From assembly GCA_035628645.1 (NCBI GenBank), contig DASPJL010000179.1:1-31054 (forward strand): DNA of 31,054 nt. The letters run 5' to 3'. A program made the translations under genes and the position numbers. The notes beneath the pieces were generated by a model. That model was given only the letters and a program-made list of their open reading frames with translations, was not told the DNA's origin and did not search any database. This stretch comes from DASPJL01 sp035628645 (GTDB lineage Bacteria > Bacteroidota > Bacteroidia > Cytophagales > Cyclobacteriaceae). This document shows, in pieces, positions 16,661 through 23,300 of the stretch. The stretch's first letter is position 1; each line of letters begins with the position of its first letter.

Positions 16661-18314
16661 AGGTTTCCATAATTATAAGTCCAACTTTGACTCTATTACC
16701 AACAAAGCCAGGATCCGGTTTGAAAATAAACAGTGGTTGGAATTTCAAAATGACGTGGCTCAAAGACTCTATCTTCACAAAACTTATGTTTATGCAACGG
16801 TAGATGTTATAAAGGAATTTATCCTGAAAGAATCTTTTGTGGAAAGGTGGCAAGATGTATACATTGAATACAGTTCATTAATTGCTTCCCGGACAGATGT
16901 TGAACTTGCTTATACTTTCTTTTCTTCTGTTACCCGGAAGATTTTTCCGACCTATTTTCAGGATCATAATCTATCTGTCAGAATCTTAAAAACAAAGGAT
17001 GGAAAATATTCTGTTTACAGTTCTTATTTTACTCAGGAGGATTTCACAAAAACTATTAAAGCGGTTTTGAAGAACATTCCGATCCAGCTTCCATATCCCT
17101 TAATAGAAGAAGATGCTTTATTAATCGGCGAAAGGCTTGAGGCAGCCATTAAAGAAAAAGGGTTTGAGACCTGTCAGGAAATTGCAATAGTTAAATCACC
17201 CTTTTTTAGAAACAAAACCGGTTATATTGCCGGAAAAATTATCCTTACGGAAGAAATTAATATTCCATTCCTGATTGCTATGGTACACCGGGAAGGTGGA
17301 TTACAAGCGGATGCCGTAATTCTTACTTCTGAGAAACTGGAGGTGATCTTTAGTTTTACACGGTCTTATTTCTGTGTGGAAACAGAATCTCCTTCTTCCA
17401 TGGTTAATTTTTTACAAACCCTTATGCCCGGAAAGCGACAGGCTGAAATATACAATTCGTTAGGCTTTAATAAACATGGCAAAACTTTATTATTCAATGA
17501 TCTTCATACCTTCATTGATTCTTCTTCAGAAAAGCTGGTAAATGCCCCAGGGATAAAAGGAATGGTAATGGCTGTATTTACTTTTCCTTCTTTTCATACT
17601 GTTTTTAAGATCATTAAAGATGAATTTGATCCGGTGAAAACAGTAACGCGGAAAGAAGTGATGGAAAAGTACCGATTAGTCTATAAACACGATCGCTACG
17701 GACGACTGGCAGATACTCATGAATTTGACAATCTTACTTTACATGTGGATGATTTTGATCCGGATCTTTTGGAAGAATTGCAACGCGTAGGATCAAGATC
17801 AATAAAAGTAGATGGGCAGAAGGTTTTGATAAAGCATACTTTTACGGAGAGAAAAATGTGGCCGCTTAATCTTTTTATCGAGCAGCAGGAGGAGGAGATC
17901 GTAAAGAAAGTAATTGTGGATTACGGAAATGCTCTAAAAGAGCTTGCTTATGCGAATATATTTCCTGGAGATCTACTGATGAAAAACTTTGGCGTCACCA
18001 GGGATTTCAGGGTAGTATTTTATGATTACGATGAAATTACTTTTGTGACTGCCTGTAATTTCAAAAAAATACCTATTCCAAAGACAGTGGAAGAATTGTA
18101 TGCTTTTCAGCCTTACTATGAGGTAAAGCCGAATGATATTTTTCCCGAGGAGTTTAAAAATTATTTGGTTCCACAAGGGCCGTTAAGAGACCTTTTCATT
18201 AATGCCCATCCGGAGTTATTTGAAATCGATTTTTGGGAAGGCATAAAGCAAAATCATATTAAGGGAAACGTTTTTGAGATTGTTTCCTATGATAAGAAGA
18301 ATTGCTTGAGATAA
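16629..18314 (+). CDS. aceK: Isocitrate dehydrogenase kinase/phosphatase
   Basis: A bifunctional enzyme that phosphorylates isocitrate dehydrogenase to switch it off, and dephosphorylates it again, steering isocitrate between the TCA cycle and the glyoxylate shunt. The sequence is collinear with E. coli AceK. The N-terminal regulatory half is followed by the ATP-binding motif APGIKGMVMAVFTFPS near residues 309-324, the lysine-bearing VFKIIKDEFDP, then YKHDRYGRLADT, and the catalytic block NIFPGDLLMKNFGVTRD near 442-458 with VVFYDYDEI. The length (561) is close to the E. coli enzyme (578). The ATG lies inside acpH. The targets (icd) and partners (aceA, aceB) are not in this window. No damage to the catalytic motifs is visible. 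Confidence 0.94.
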   Translation: MISKAAKLIIEGFHNYKSNFDSITNKARIRFENKQWLEFQNDVAQRLYLHKTYVYATVDVIKEFILKESFVERWQDVYIEYSSLIASRTDVELAYTFFSSVTRKIFPTYFQDHNLSVRILKTKDGKYSVYSSYFTQEDFTKTIKAVLKNIPIQLPYPLIEEDALLIGERLEAAIKEKGFETCQEIAIVKSPFFRNKTGYIAGKIILTEEINIPFLIAMVHREGGLQADAVILTSEKLEVIFSFTRSYFCVETESPSSMVNFLQTLMPGKRQAEIYNSLGFNKHGKTLLFNDLHTFIDSSSEKLVNAPGIKGMVMAVFTFPSFHTVFKIIKDEFDPVKTVTRKEVMEKYRLVYKHDRYGRLADTHEFDNLTLHVDDFDPDLLEELQRVGSRSIKVDGQKVLIKHTFTERKMWPLNLFIEQQEEEIVKKVIVDYGNALKELAYANIFPGDLLMKNFGVTRDFRVVFYDYDEITFVTACNFKKIPIPKTVEELYAFQPYYEVKPNDIFPEEFKNYLVPQGPLRDLFINAHPELFEIDFWEGIKQNHIKGNVFEIVSYDKKNCLR

Positions 18315-18322
18315 GCGTGGTC

Positions 18323-18418
18323 TGAACCGGAATTTCTAGAATTATTGGAATTTTGGACCTGACTTTTCAGAATCGCTTAAAATTCAAAAAAAATATTCAT
18401 TCTACAAATTCCGGTTCA
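18323..18418. repeat. 96-bp imperfect inverted repeat between convergent genes
   Basis: The outer arms of 13 bp are perfectly complementary (18323-18335 and 18406-18418, TGAACCGGAATTT and its complement). After one mismatch the pairing continues for six more bases on each side (TAGAAT/ATTCTA), then weakens. It starts 8 bp after the aceK stop and ends just before the stop of the convergent small gene, so it may terminate both, or be a small non-autonomous repeat element. Confidence 0.6.
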
Positions 18419-18425
18419 AACAGGG

Positions 18426-18761
18426 TTAAGATATTTTAACCAAAGAATAATTTTCATTGATAAATACTTCTCCATCTTCCTTCCTTACTCTGTAGGAAAT
18501 AATTCCCTGTTTTTTTAAAAATAGGGGTTGAACAATAAAGCCGGAACAAACATATCGGTCTTTATCGTATACTTTCACCATATCTCCACTTTTGAACCGG
18601 GCCATATCGTAAATAATTTTATTTACGATATCCGCTCGTTTTTGCATAAATTCCCCAATTTTTCTATCCATTTCATTGATGAAATGGAGCTTATCGTCAT
18701 TTATTTTATGGACCATTACTTTAAGCTGATTAAATTTTTCTTCTCTTCTTTTGAAAGGCAA
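18426..18761 (-). CDS. Small basic protein of unknown function
   Basis: A 111-residue protein I do not recognise. The first ~60 residues are helical and charged (MDRKIGEFMQKRADIVNKI). The second half is beta-rich, with a DMVKVYDKDRYVCSGFIVQP segment resembling small SH3- or KOW-like barrels, which may be coincidence. No signal peptide or membrane helix is seen, so it is probably cytoplasmic. The longest reading starts at TTG 18761; an ATG at 18716 would give 96 residues and keep the beta-rich part. The frame is open, and the composition resembles real protein, but nothing in the context helps with function. Confidence 0.6.
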   Translation of the reverse strand: MPFKRREEKFNQLKVMVHKINDDKLHFINEMDRKIGEFMQKRADIVNKIIYDMARFKSGDMVKVYDKDRYVCSGFIVQPLFLKKQGIISYRVRKEDGEVFINENYSLVKIS

Positions 18762-18879
18762 GCTTATTACAAACTATCAGATAAAGGTTAAATTAAAAAT
18801 GAATAGAAAATGCGAAAATTGGATTTTCTATTCAGCTTAGTTTTAATAACTTTATCTTTTTTATAACCTCTTTGCTTGC

Positions 18880-18903
18880 AGCCTCCATACGGGGGCTTTT
18901 TTA
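18880..18903 (+). terminator. Rho-independent terminator with no assigned gene
   Basis: AGCCTCC pairs with GGGGGCT (7 bp, one G-T) around a 4-nt loop, followed by TTTTTT. The orientation is plus strand, but the nearest upstream plus-strand gene, aceK, ends more than 560 bp away behind another hairpin. Confidence 0.7.
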
Positions 18904-19073
18904 TTTAACACATTCTATAATTGTCAAGCAATTATTTTCTTATAACGCCGGTATCGTTAATTGCTACTATAGTTTACATTAAGGTTTACCAAATAGTTCC
19001 TATTTTAATCAAATTTGTTTTAGTTTTTTTTGATAAAAAAATAAGGTAGGTGAAATGGCTTTTTCAATCAAAA

Positions 19074-19101
19074 CTCAAAAAACACTCATCGGGAATTTGA
19101 G
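19074..19101 (-). terminator. Weak candidate terminator after btuD
   Basis: Minus-strand CTCAAA...TTTGAG with a 16-nt loop, followed by TTTTGATTG, just past the btuD stop. The short stem and long loop make this tentative. Confidence 0.25.
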
Positions 19102-19113
19102 CTCTCCATATTA

Positions 19114-20175
19114 TTATTTTTGCAAAACTAATTCATAATTAGAGGATTGCTTGATTTTATAGATGAGTTCCTCAATAGAAGAAGCAATAAAATTCTTATC
19201 TCCCACTTTTAAGAACCACTTTCTATTTTCCTCATCTATCTCTATTTGTATAGAAGATGATTTCGAATTATCCACTTTAAAACCTACCCGTTCCAACGCC
19301 CTTTCGGTCCAGGAAAACAGGGTTTTATTGCCTGAAAGATTCACTCTATAATTATATCCCGTATTGATTTTAAACCGTCCGGTCATTTTATCGAAAGTCA
19401 TTCCATGTTTTTCAAAGGCTTTTTGAAAAACACCGCTTATAACCATATCCTCCGGAACACCGGAAAAAATATGATTTCCATATTCGCCAAAATCTTCCTG
19501 ATTTTCAGTCTTTTGAGTATCAATTAACCAAATCTTATCTGCGGACTGAAGCGCTAAATCCAGTTCGTGGGTTGACACCAAAATCACTTTTCCGGTTTCC
19601 AGGGCGAGCTTTTTCAACAAAAGAAAAATTTCTATCCGGTTTGGAAGATCAAGATGAGCAGTGGGTTCGTCCAGCAAAATAATGTCTGTATCCTGGGCCA
19701 ACGCTCTTGCTACCATCACTTTTTGAAGTTCTCCGTCGCTTAATTCTCCAAGCTGCCTGTTTATAAACTTCTTGGTGTCGGTAGATTTAAGTGCCCAGTC
19801 TATGATTTTTTTATCCTTGTCCGTTAATCCTCCCAGCCAATTGGTATAAGGATATCTTCCCAGACCTACCAATGCATAAACATCCAAATTGCTAACAGCC
19901 ACACGATCCGTTAAAACCACACTTAATATCTTCGATAATTGCGAAGGTCTGTAGTGAGAGATGTTTTTCCCGCGGATTTCAACCGATCCTTTTAAGGGTC
20001 GTTGAACACCTGCCAATGTTTTCAGTAGAGTTGTTTTTCCAGAACCATTCTGGCCTATCATACAAATAAATTCTCCTGCTGATAAAGAAAGATTCACAGG
20101 GCCAGCCACTACTTTTCTTAAAGCAGATTTTTGGTAACCTATCAAAAGGTCTTTTATAACAACTATTTCTTCCAT
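19114..20175 (-). CDS. btuD: Cobalamin ABC importer, ATP-binding subunit with C-terminal extension
   Basis: ATPase that drives substrate import through the adjacent permease. It has Walker A GQNGSGKTTLLK near residues 37-48, signature LGELSDGELQKVMVARAL near 142-159, Walker B IILLDEPTAHLDLP near 165-178 and the switch His in STHELDLAL. The signature reads LSDGE rather than LSGGQ, a tolerated variant. BtuD and FecE proteins usually end near residue 250-260. This one continues for about 95 residues with an alpha/beta segment (about 255-353) that has no motif known to me. The start ATG directly follows the TAG of btuC with no spacer. Cobalamin specificity is inferred from the upstream riboswitch; by sequence alone an iron-siderophore importer would be equally possible. 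Confidence 0.88.
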   Translation of the reverse strand: MEEIVVIKDLLIGYQKSALRKVVAGPVNLSLSAGEFICMIGQNGSGKTTLLKTLAGVQRPLKGSVEIRGKNISHYRPSQLSKILSVVLTDRVAVSNLDVYALVGLGRYPYTNWLGGLTDKDKKIIDWALKSTDTKKFINRQLGELSDGELQKVMVARALAQDTDIILLDEPTAHLDLPNRIEIFLLLKKLALETGKVILVSTHELDLALQSADKIWLIDTQKTENQEDFGEYGNHIFSGVPEDMVISGVFQKAFEKHGMTFDKMTGRFKINTGYNYRVNLSGNKTLFSWTERALERVGFKVDNSKSSSIQIEIDEENRKWFLKVGDKNFIASSIEELIYKIKQSSNYELVLQK

Positions 20176-21258
20176 CTAGCTAAAAGAAGATTTAAGGTTA
20201 TTTTTTCTCAGGATCACTGAGATAACTACAGGAGCACCTATCAGTGAAGTGATCGCATTAATTGGGAGAATGGATTGCTTTCCTGGCAAATGGGTAACAA
20301 TATCACAGAAAAGCATGATCACTCCGCCTAAAAGACAAACGACTGGAATCAGGATTTTGTGATCTGAAGTATTGAGTAATGACCTGCTCAAGTGGGGAAC
20401 CGCAATGCCGATAAAACCAATAGGTCCACAAAAAGCAGTAATACTTCCGGCCATAAGACTTGTACTGATGATGATAATGATCCGGGAATAATTTACTGAT
20501 AAACCCAGGCTTCGGGCATAATTCTCTCCAAGTAATAGAACATTTAAAGCTTTGGATGTTCCAAACGCCATCATCAATCCAAGCACAACAACTATTGAAA
20601 GTATAAATAAATGCTCGCGCGTCACTCCACCTAAGCTACCAAATGTCCACATAAGATAGTCCTTGATTTGGTCCGGCTGGCTGAAATATTGCCAGATACT
20701 TACCAAGGCTATGGTAATATGACTCACCATTAATCCAACCAACAGCAGGATTACATTGTCCCTGACTTTTGAAGCAATGGCAAGTACAAAAAGCAGTGTT
20801 AAAAAGGCACCCATGGTGGCAGAAAAGATCAGCAACCAACTGCTCAAAAAACCAAGTGAGCGAATGGCAAAAACTGTAGTAACAAATCCTGAGGAAAGCA
20901 TAACCAGCGCAACTCCTAAACTTGCTCCTGATGTAATTCCCAAAACCGAAGGGCCTGCCAAAGGATTCCTGAACAGCGTTTGCATTTGCAATCCGCTTAC
21001 GGATAAAGCTGCTCCTACTAAAACTGCGGTTGTCGCTTTAGGCAGCCTGATTTTAAGAATAATGTTATTCCAGGCAAGATTATCTGTTGGATCTGCAAAA
21101 AGAATACTTATTATTTTATTTAAGGGAATGTGAATTGATCCTAATGCTATGTCACCGATAAAAAAAAACAGCAAGGCAAAGAATAAAACTACAAGAAGGA
21201 TGAGCGGCTTTCTTTTCTTTTTACGGTTGAGAATTTCCTCTTTAGCTCTACTTTCCAT
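20176..21258 (-). CDS. btuC: Cobalamin ABC importer, permease subunit (FecCD family)
   Basis: Inner-membrane channel of a type II ABC importer. The 360-residue sequence has a cytoplasmic basic N-terminus (KKKRKP), then about ten hydrophobic segments. FecCD/BtuC landmarks are IRLPKATTAVLVGAALSVSG near residues 69-88, QTLFRNPLAGPSVLGITSGA near 93-112, and FCGPIGFIGIAVPHLSR near 274-290, which includes the coupling-helix region contacting the ATPase. One permease gene implies a homodimer. The ATG abuts the btuF TAG, and the btuC TAG abuts the btuD ATG. Substrate as for btuD. Confidence 0.9.
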   Translation of the reverse strand: MESRAKEEILNRKKKRKPLILLVVLFFALLFFFIGDIALGSIHIPLNKIISILFADPTDNLAWNNIILKIRLPKATTAVLVGAALSVSGLQMQTLFRNPLAGPSVLGITSGASLGVALVMLSSGFVTTVFAIRSLGFLSSWLLIFSATMGAFLTLLFVLAIASKVRDNVILLLVGLMVSHITIALVSIWQYFSQPDQIKDYLMWTFGSLGGVTREHLFILSIVVVLGLMMAFGTSKALNVLLLGENYARSLGLSVNYSRIIIIISTSLMAGSITAFCGPIGFIGIAVPHLSRSLLNTSDHKILIPVVCLLGGVIMLFCDIVTHLPGKQSILPINAITSLIGAPVVISVILRKNNLKSSFS

Positions 21259-22452
21259 CTATTTTAACTGCTTATAATAGTACAACTTATGTTTTGGCAA
21301 GAGCTCGGGATGAAAGATTTTTATCAGGTCAGCAAGCACGACATGAGGATTTAATACGCCTGATTCCCAATATTCATTTGCCCCATTTTCCTTTGTTCTG
21401 TTGTAATGATTATAAACCCTTCCGCTTTTATAAGCTTTAAAGTCAGCCAGTCTTGCGTCTACGTTTATCAAGTCTTTTTTTGAAGAGGCATATTCCGGGT
21501 TTAACCAAAAATCTGCCTTTAAGCCTTTTGCATAAACAGCTTCAAAACTTAAGGGAAAACTGGCGGTAGTAGAATCGGTTACCCAAGGATAAGTCGCGCC
21601 CGCATCTTTTATTAAATGACTCATAAAGCTTCTGCCGCCAGGGATAAACCAGGCATCTTTATAGCTGAGACCAGTAATAATATTGGGCCTATTTTCAATG
21701 TCCTCTGTAAGCTTTTTAAGCTTTAAATATTCCTCTTCTATTTGTCGAAATTTTTCATTAGCCAGGGTTTCTTTATTTAAAAAGAGCGCCAGCATTTTTA
21801 ACCATTCCGCCCTTCCCAACGGATTTTTTTCCCGCCATTCTGAATTTACCAATACGCTTATTCCTGATTCAATAAGCATTTTGTAACGGGTAAGATCAGA
21901 AATGGTAACGCCCGAAATCATTAAAGCCTGTGGATTGAGCGATAGGAGTGTTTCCTGGTTTAAATCGTCGGGCTGGCCGATATAAGTGATGGTTCCTTCC
22001 TTTAAACCCTTTTTTACGAAAGGATTTATAATGTATTCAGGGGAAGCAAAACCTTTGATGATATCCGTAGATTCTAAAATATCAGCAAAAGCTACGTGTG
22101 GAGTATATACACAGGCAAATGTCTGAATAGGAATTTCAACAAATTGTGCATCCTCATAACCTGAAGGCCGAGGCGTTCCCTTTTGGGTTAAAACATAGGT
22201 TAAAGTATCCGAGGAATTTTTGTAAGGATTTATGATTTTCAATACCTTATAATTTCCAAAATATGCTACTTTAAATCCTGTGGCATATTTAACATTGAGT
22301 TTCTCTGGAAAATAATCTTTCTGCGGGTTCTGACTGATTTGGGTTTTACTATTATTCTTTTCTTGTTTACAAGAAGTAAAAAATAATAAACAAAAGAGGG
22401 TCGTTGACAGAAGAACTATTCTCCCGGCAGCGTTGATGCGTTTTTTTTTCAT
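21259..22452 (-). CDS. btuF: Cobalamin ABC importer, substrate-binding lipoprotein
   Basis: Periplasmic binding protein of the helical-backbone class (TroA/BtuF-like), tethered as a lipoprotein: basic N-terminus, hydrophobic segment, then FTSC with the lipid-carrying Cys near residue 28. The mature part has the two-lobe pattern with a long linking helix near 225-245 (KFRQIEEEYLKLKKLTEDI), and motifs such as TLLSLNPQALMISG and PGGRSFMSHLIKDAGATYPW. The 397-residue length is longer than E. coli BtuF and typical of Bacteroidota homologues. It is the first gene after a B12 riboswitch, which is the main reason for naming the substrate as cobalamin or a related corrinoid. Confidence 0.85.
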   Translation of the reverse strand: MKKKRINAAGRIVLLSTTLFCLLFFTSCKQEKNNSKTQISQNPQKDYFPEKLNVKYATGFKVAYFGNYKVLKIINPYKNSSDTLTYVLTQKGTPRPSGYEDAQFVEIPIQTFACVYTPHVAFADILESTDIIKGFASPEYIINPFVKKGLKEGTITYIGQPDDLNQETLLSLNPQALMISGVTISDLTRYKMLIESGISVLVNSEWREKNPLGRAEWLKMLALFLNKETLANEKFRQIEEEYLKLKKLTEDIENRPNIITGLSYKDAWFIPGGRSFMSHLIKDAGATYPWVTDSTTASFPLSFEAVYAKGLKADFWLNPEYASSKKDLINVDARLADFKAYKSGRVYNHYNRTKENGANEYWESGVLNPHVVLADLIKIFHPELLPKHKLYYYKQLK

Positions 22453-22495
22453 AATGTCTCTGGCCTTTCTTCTGAAAGCAAAAAGAGTTTAAACA

Positions 22496-22658
22496 GCATT
22501 ATGACCGGTATTCTGGCTTCCTCACTTTATGACGCCTTCCCGTTTTGAATATGAAGCATGAATTCATCATTCCTACAGTGGCCTTTTGTCAAAGCTTTTA
22601 AGAGGTTTACAGCAGCAGAGACTGCTCCGGATTTGCACCGGATTCCCATACATAATAC
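22496..22658 (-). ncRNA. Cobalamin (B12) riboswitch
   Basis: All conserved elements are readable on the minus strand, 5' to 3': GGGAATCCGGTGCAAATCCG (around 22628-22647), the AGTCTCTGCTGCTGTAA segment, GCCACTG (22576-22582), GGGAAGGC (22533-22540), and the B12 box AAGCCAGAATACCGGTC (22503-22519). The outer P1 stem pairs GTATTATG (22651-22658) with CATAATGC (22496-22503). About 43 nt separate it from the btuF ATG. Binding of coenzyme B12 normally represses such leaders, so the importer should be induced when cobalamin is scarce. No strong terminator lies in the leader, so control is more likely at translation initiation. Confidence 0.93.
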
Positions 22659-22662
22659 GGGG

Positions 22663-22670
22663 CAAAGGTA
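22663..22670 (-). promoter_or_regulatory. -7 box driving the B12 riboswitch and btuFCD
   Basis: Minus-strand TACCTTTG, a perfect TAnnTTTG, placed so that transcription would begin at or next to the first base of the riboswitch P1 stem. No -33 motif is seen at a standard distance. Confidence 0.6.
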
Positions 22671-22854
22671 GGAATTTTTAATGGGATTAAGAGATTAAGG
22701 GACAAAATGGATTACGACACATAACAAGACAAGAAATCCCTTCGAGTGGCTTCATCATTCGGCCCATCGCTAATTAAAATAATTCTTTTATTATGGAATT
22801 AGAATTAAGCTTAGACTTGCAAAGAAAATTTAATTAAACTTTTTTTGCTATCAA

Positions 22855-23112
22855 ATGAAGAAGCAGCAAAAACCAAAACCTCTAACAAAGGAATATATAA
22901 ACAAAAAAATACAGTTTGAGGAAGAAATAAGAAAAATGGTTTTTCAAACATTTCTTTTAACTATTGCAGGTTCTGTAACGTTATGGATTAAAGAAGGATT
23001 TGGACTATACTCCAACAGTGGTTTGATAATTTCTTTTCTTTTATTAAATTGGATCGTAATTAGCGTTTTTACTACTAAAAAATTAATTAGAAAATGGAAT
23101 TTACTGGAATAA
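22855..23112 (+). CDS. Small two-helix membrane protein, unknown function
   Basis: An 85-residue protein with a strongly charged N-terminus (first ~27 residues, Lys/Glu-rich, possibly coiled coil) and two hydrophobic segments (about residues 28-46 and 55-74), ending in a basic tail. This suggests a small inner-membrane protein. No family is recognised. A second tiny gene starts inside its last 19 nt in another frame, which supports a real two-gene unit. It is preceded by an AT-rich 180-bp spacer with no perfect -7 box, although TTTTTTTG about 16 bp before the ATG is a partial match. It faces away from the B12 riboswitch. Confidence 0.65.
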   Translation: MKKQQKPKPLTKEYINKKIQFEEEIRKMVFQTFLLTIAGSVTLWIKEGFGLYSNSGLIISFLLLNWIVISVFTTKKLIRKWNLLE

Positions 23113-23198
23113 TGTTTTTAGTTCTTCTCGGCGTGATTGGAGTAATTTCTATTGTTGCAATAGTAAATGGCGTAAAATTCTTAGTAAAAAAGGATTAA
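23094..23198 (+). CDS. Tiny single-helix membrane protein (34 residues)
   Basis: An ATG inside the end of the previous gene opens a 34-codon frame that is almost entirely one membrane helix (FLVLLGVIGVISIVAIVNGV) followed by a basic end (KFLVKKD), which would sit in the cytoplasm. The composition is what a real small membrane protein would have, and the overlap suggests translational coupling. It is too short for family assignment. Confidence 0.5.
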   Translation: MEFTGIMFLVLLGVIGVISIVAIVNGVKFLVKKD

Positions 23199-23300
23199 AT
23201 TATTAAATCTTTATTAAGAATTGAAATAGCTTTTAAGGTAATTTTTTTTTATCCAAAACTTTTTGAAATTCTTCCTGCCACCCTATGAGGGAAATAATTG

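Larger units (their letters stand above)
18762..19113. other. 352-bp non-coding stretch with hairpins and an orphan terminator
   Basis: No convincing gene is visible. The stretch holds an AT-rich 10-bp-stem hairpin (18801-18833), a terminator-like hairpin on the plus strand (18880-18903), a weak hairpin at 18917-18935, and a 6-bp-stem hairpin at 19074-19101 that could end the btu operon on the minus strand. No TAnnTTTG box was found in either direction. Confidence 0.6.

Noticed and set aside
18799..18840. 14-codon frame (MNRKCENWIFYSA) that could be a leader peptide
   Set aside because: It lies inside a hairpin, no plus-strand gene follows within 4 kb, and its length is within chance expectation.
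20756..21133. 125-codon open frame antisense to btuC
   Set aside because: It lies entirely within a conserved FecCD permease gene and looks like a complementary-strand artefact.
22615..22660. tRNA-like TψC phrase (GGTGCAAATCC)
   Set aside because: It belongs to the conserved core of the cobalamin riboswitch; no cloverleaf can be formed.
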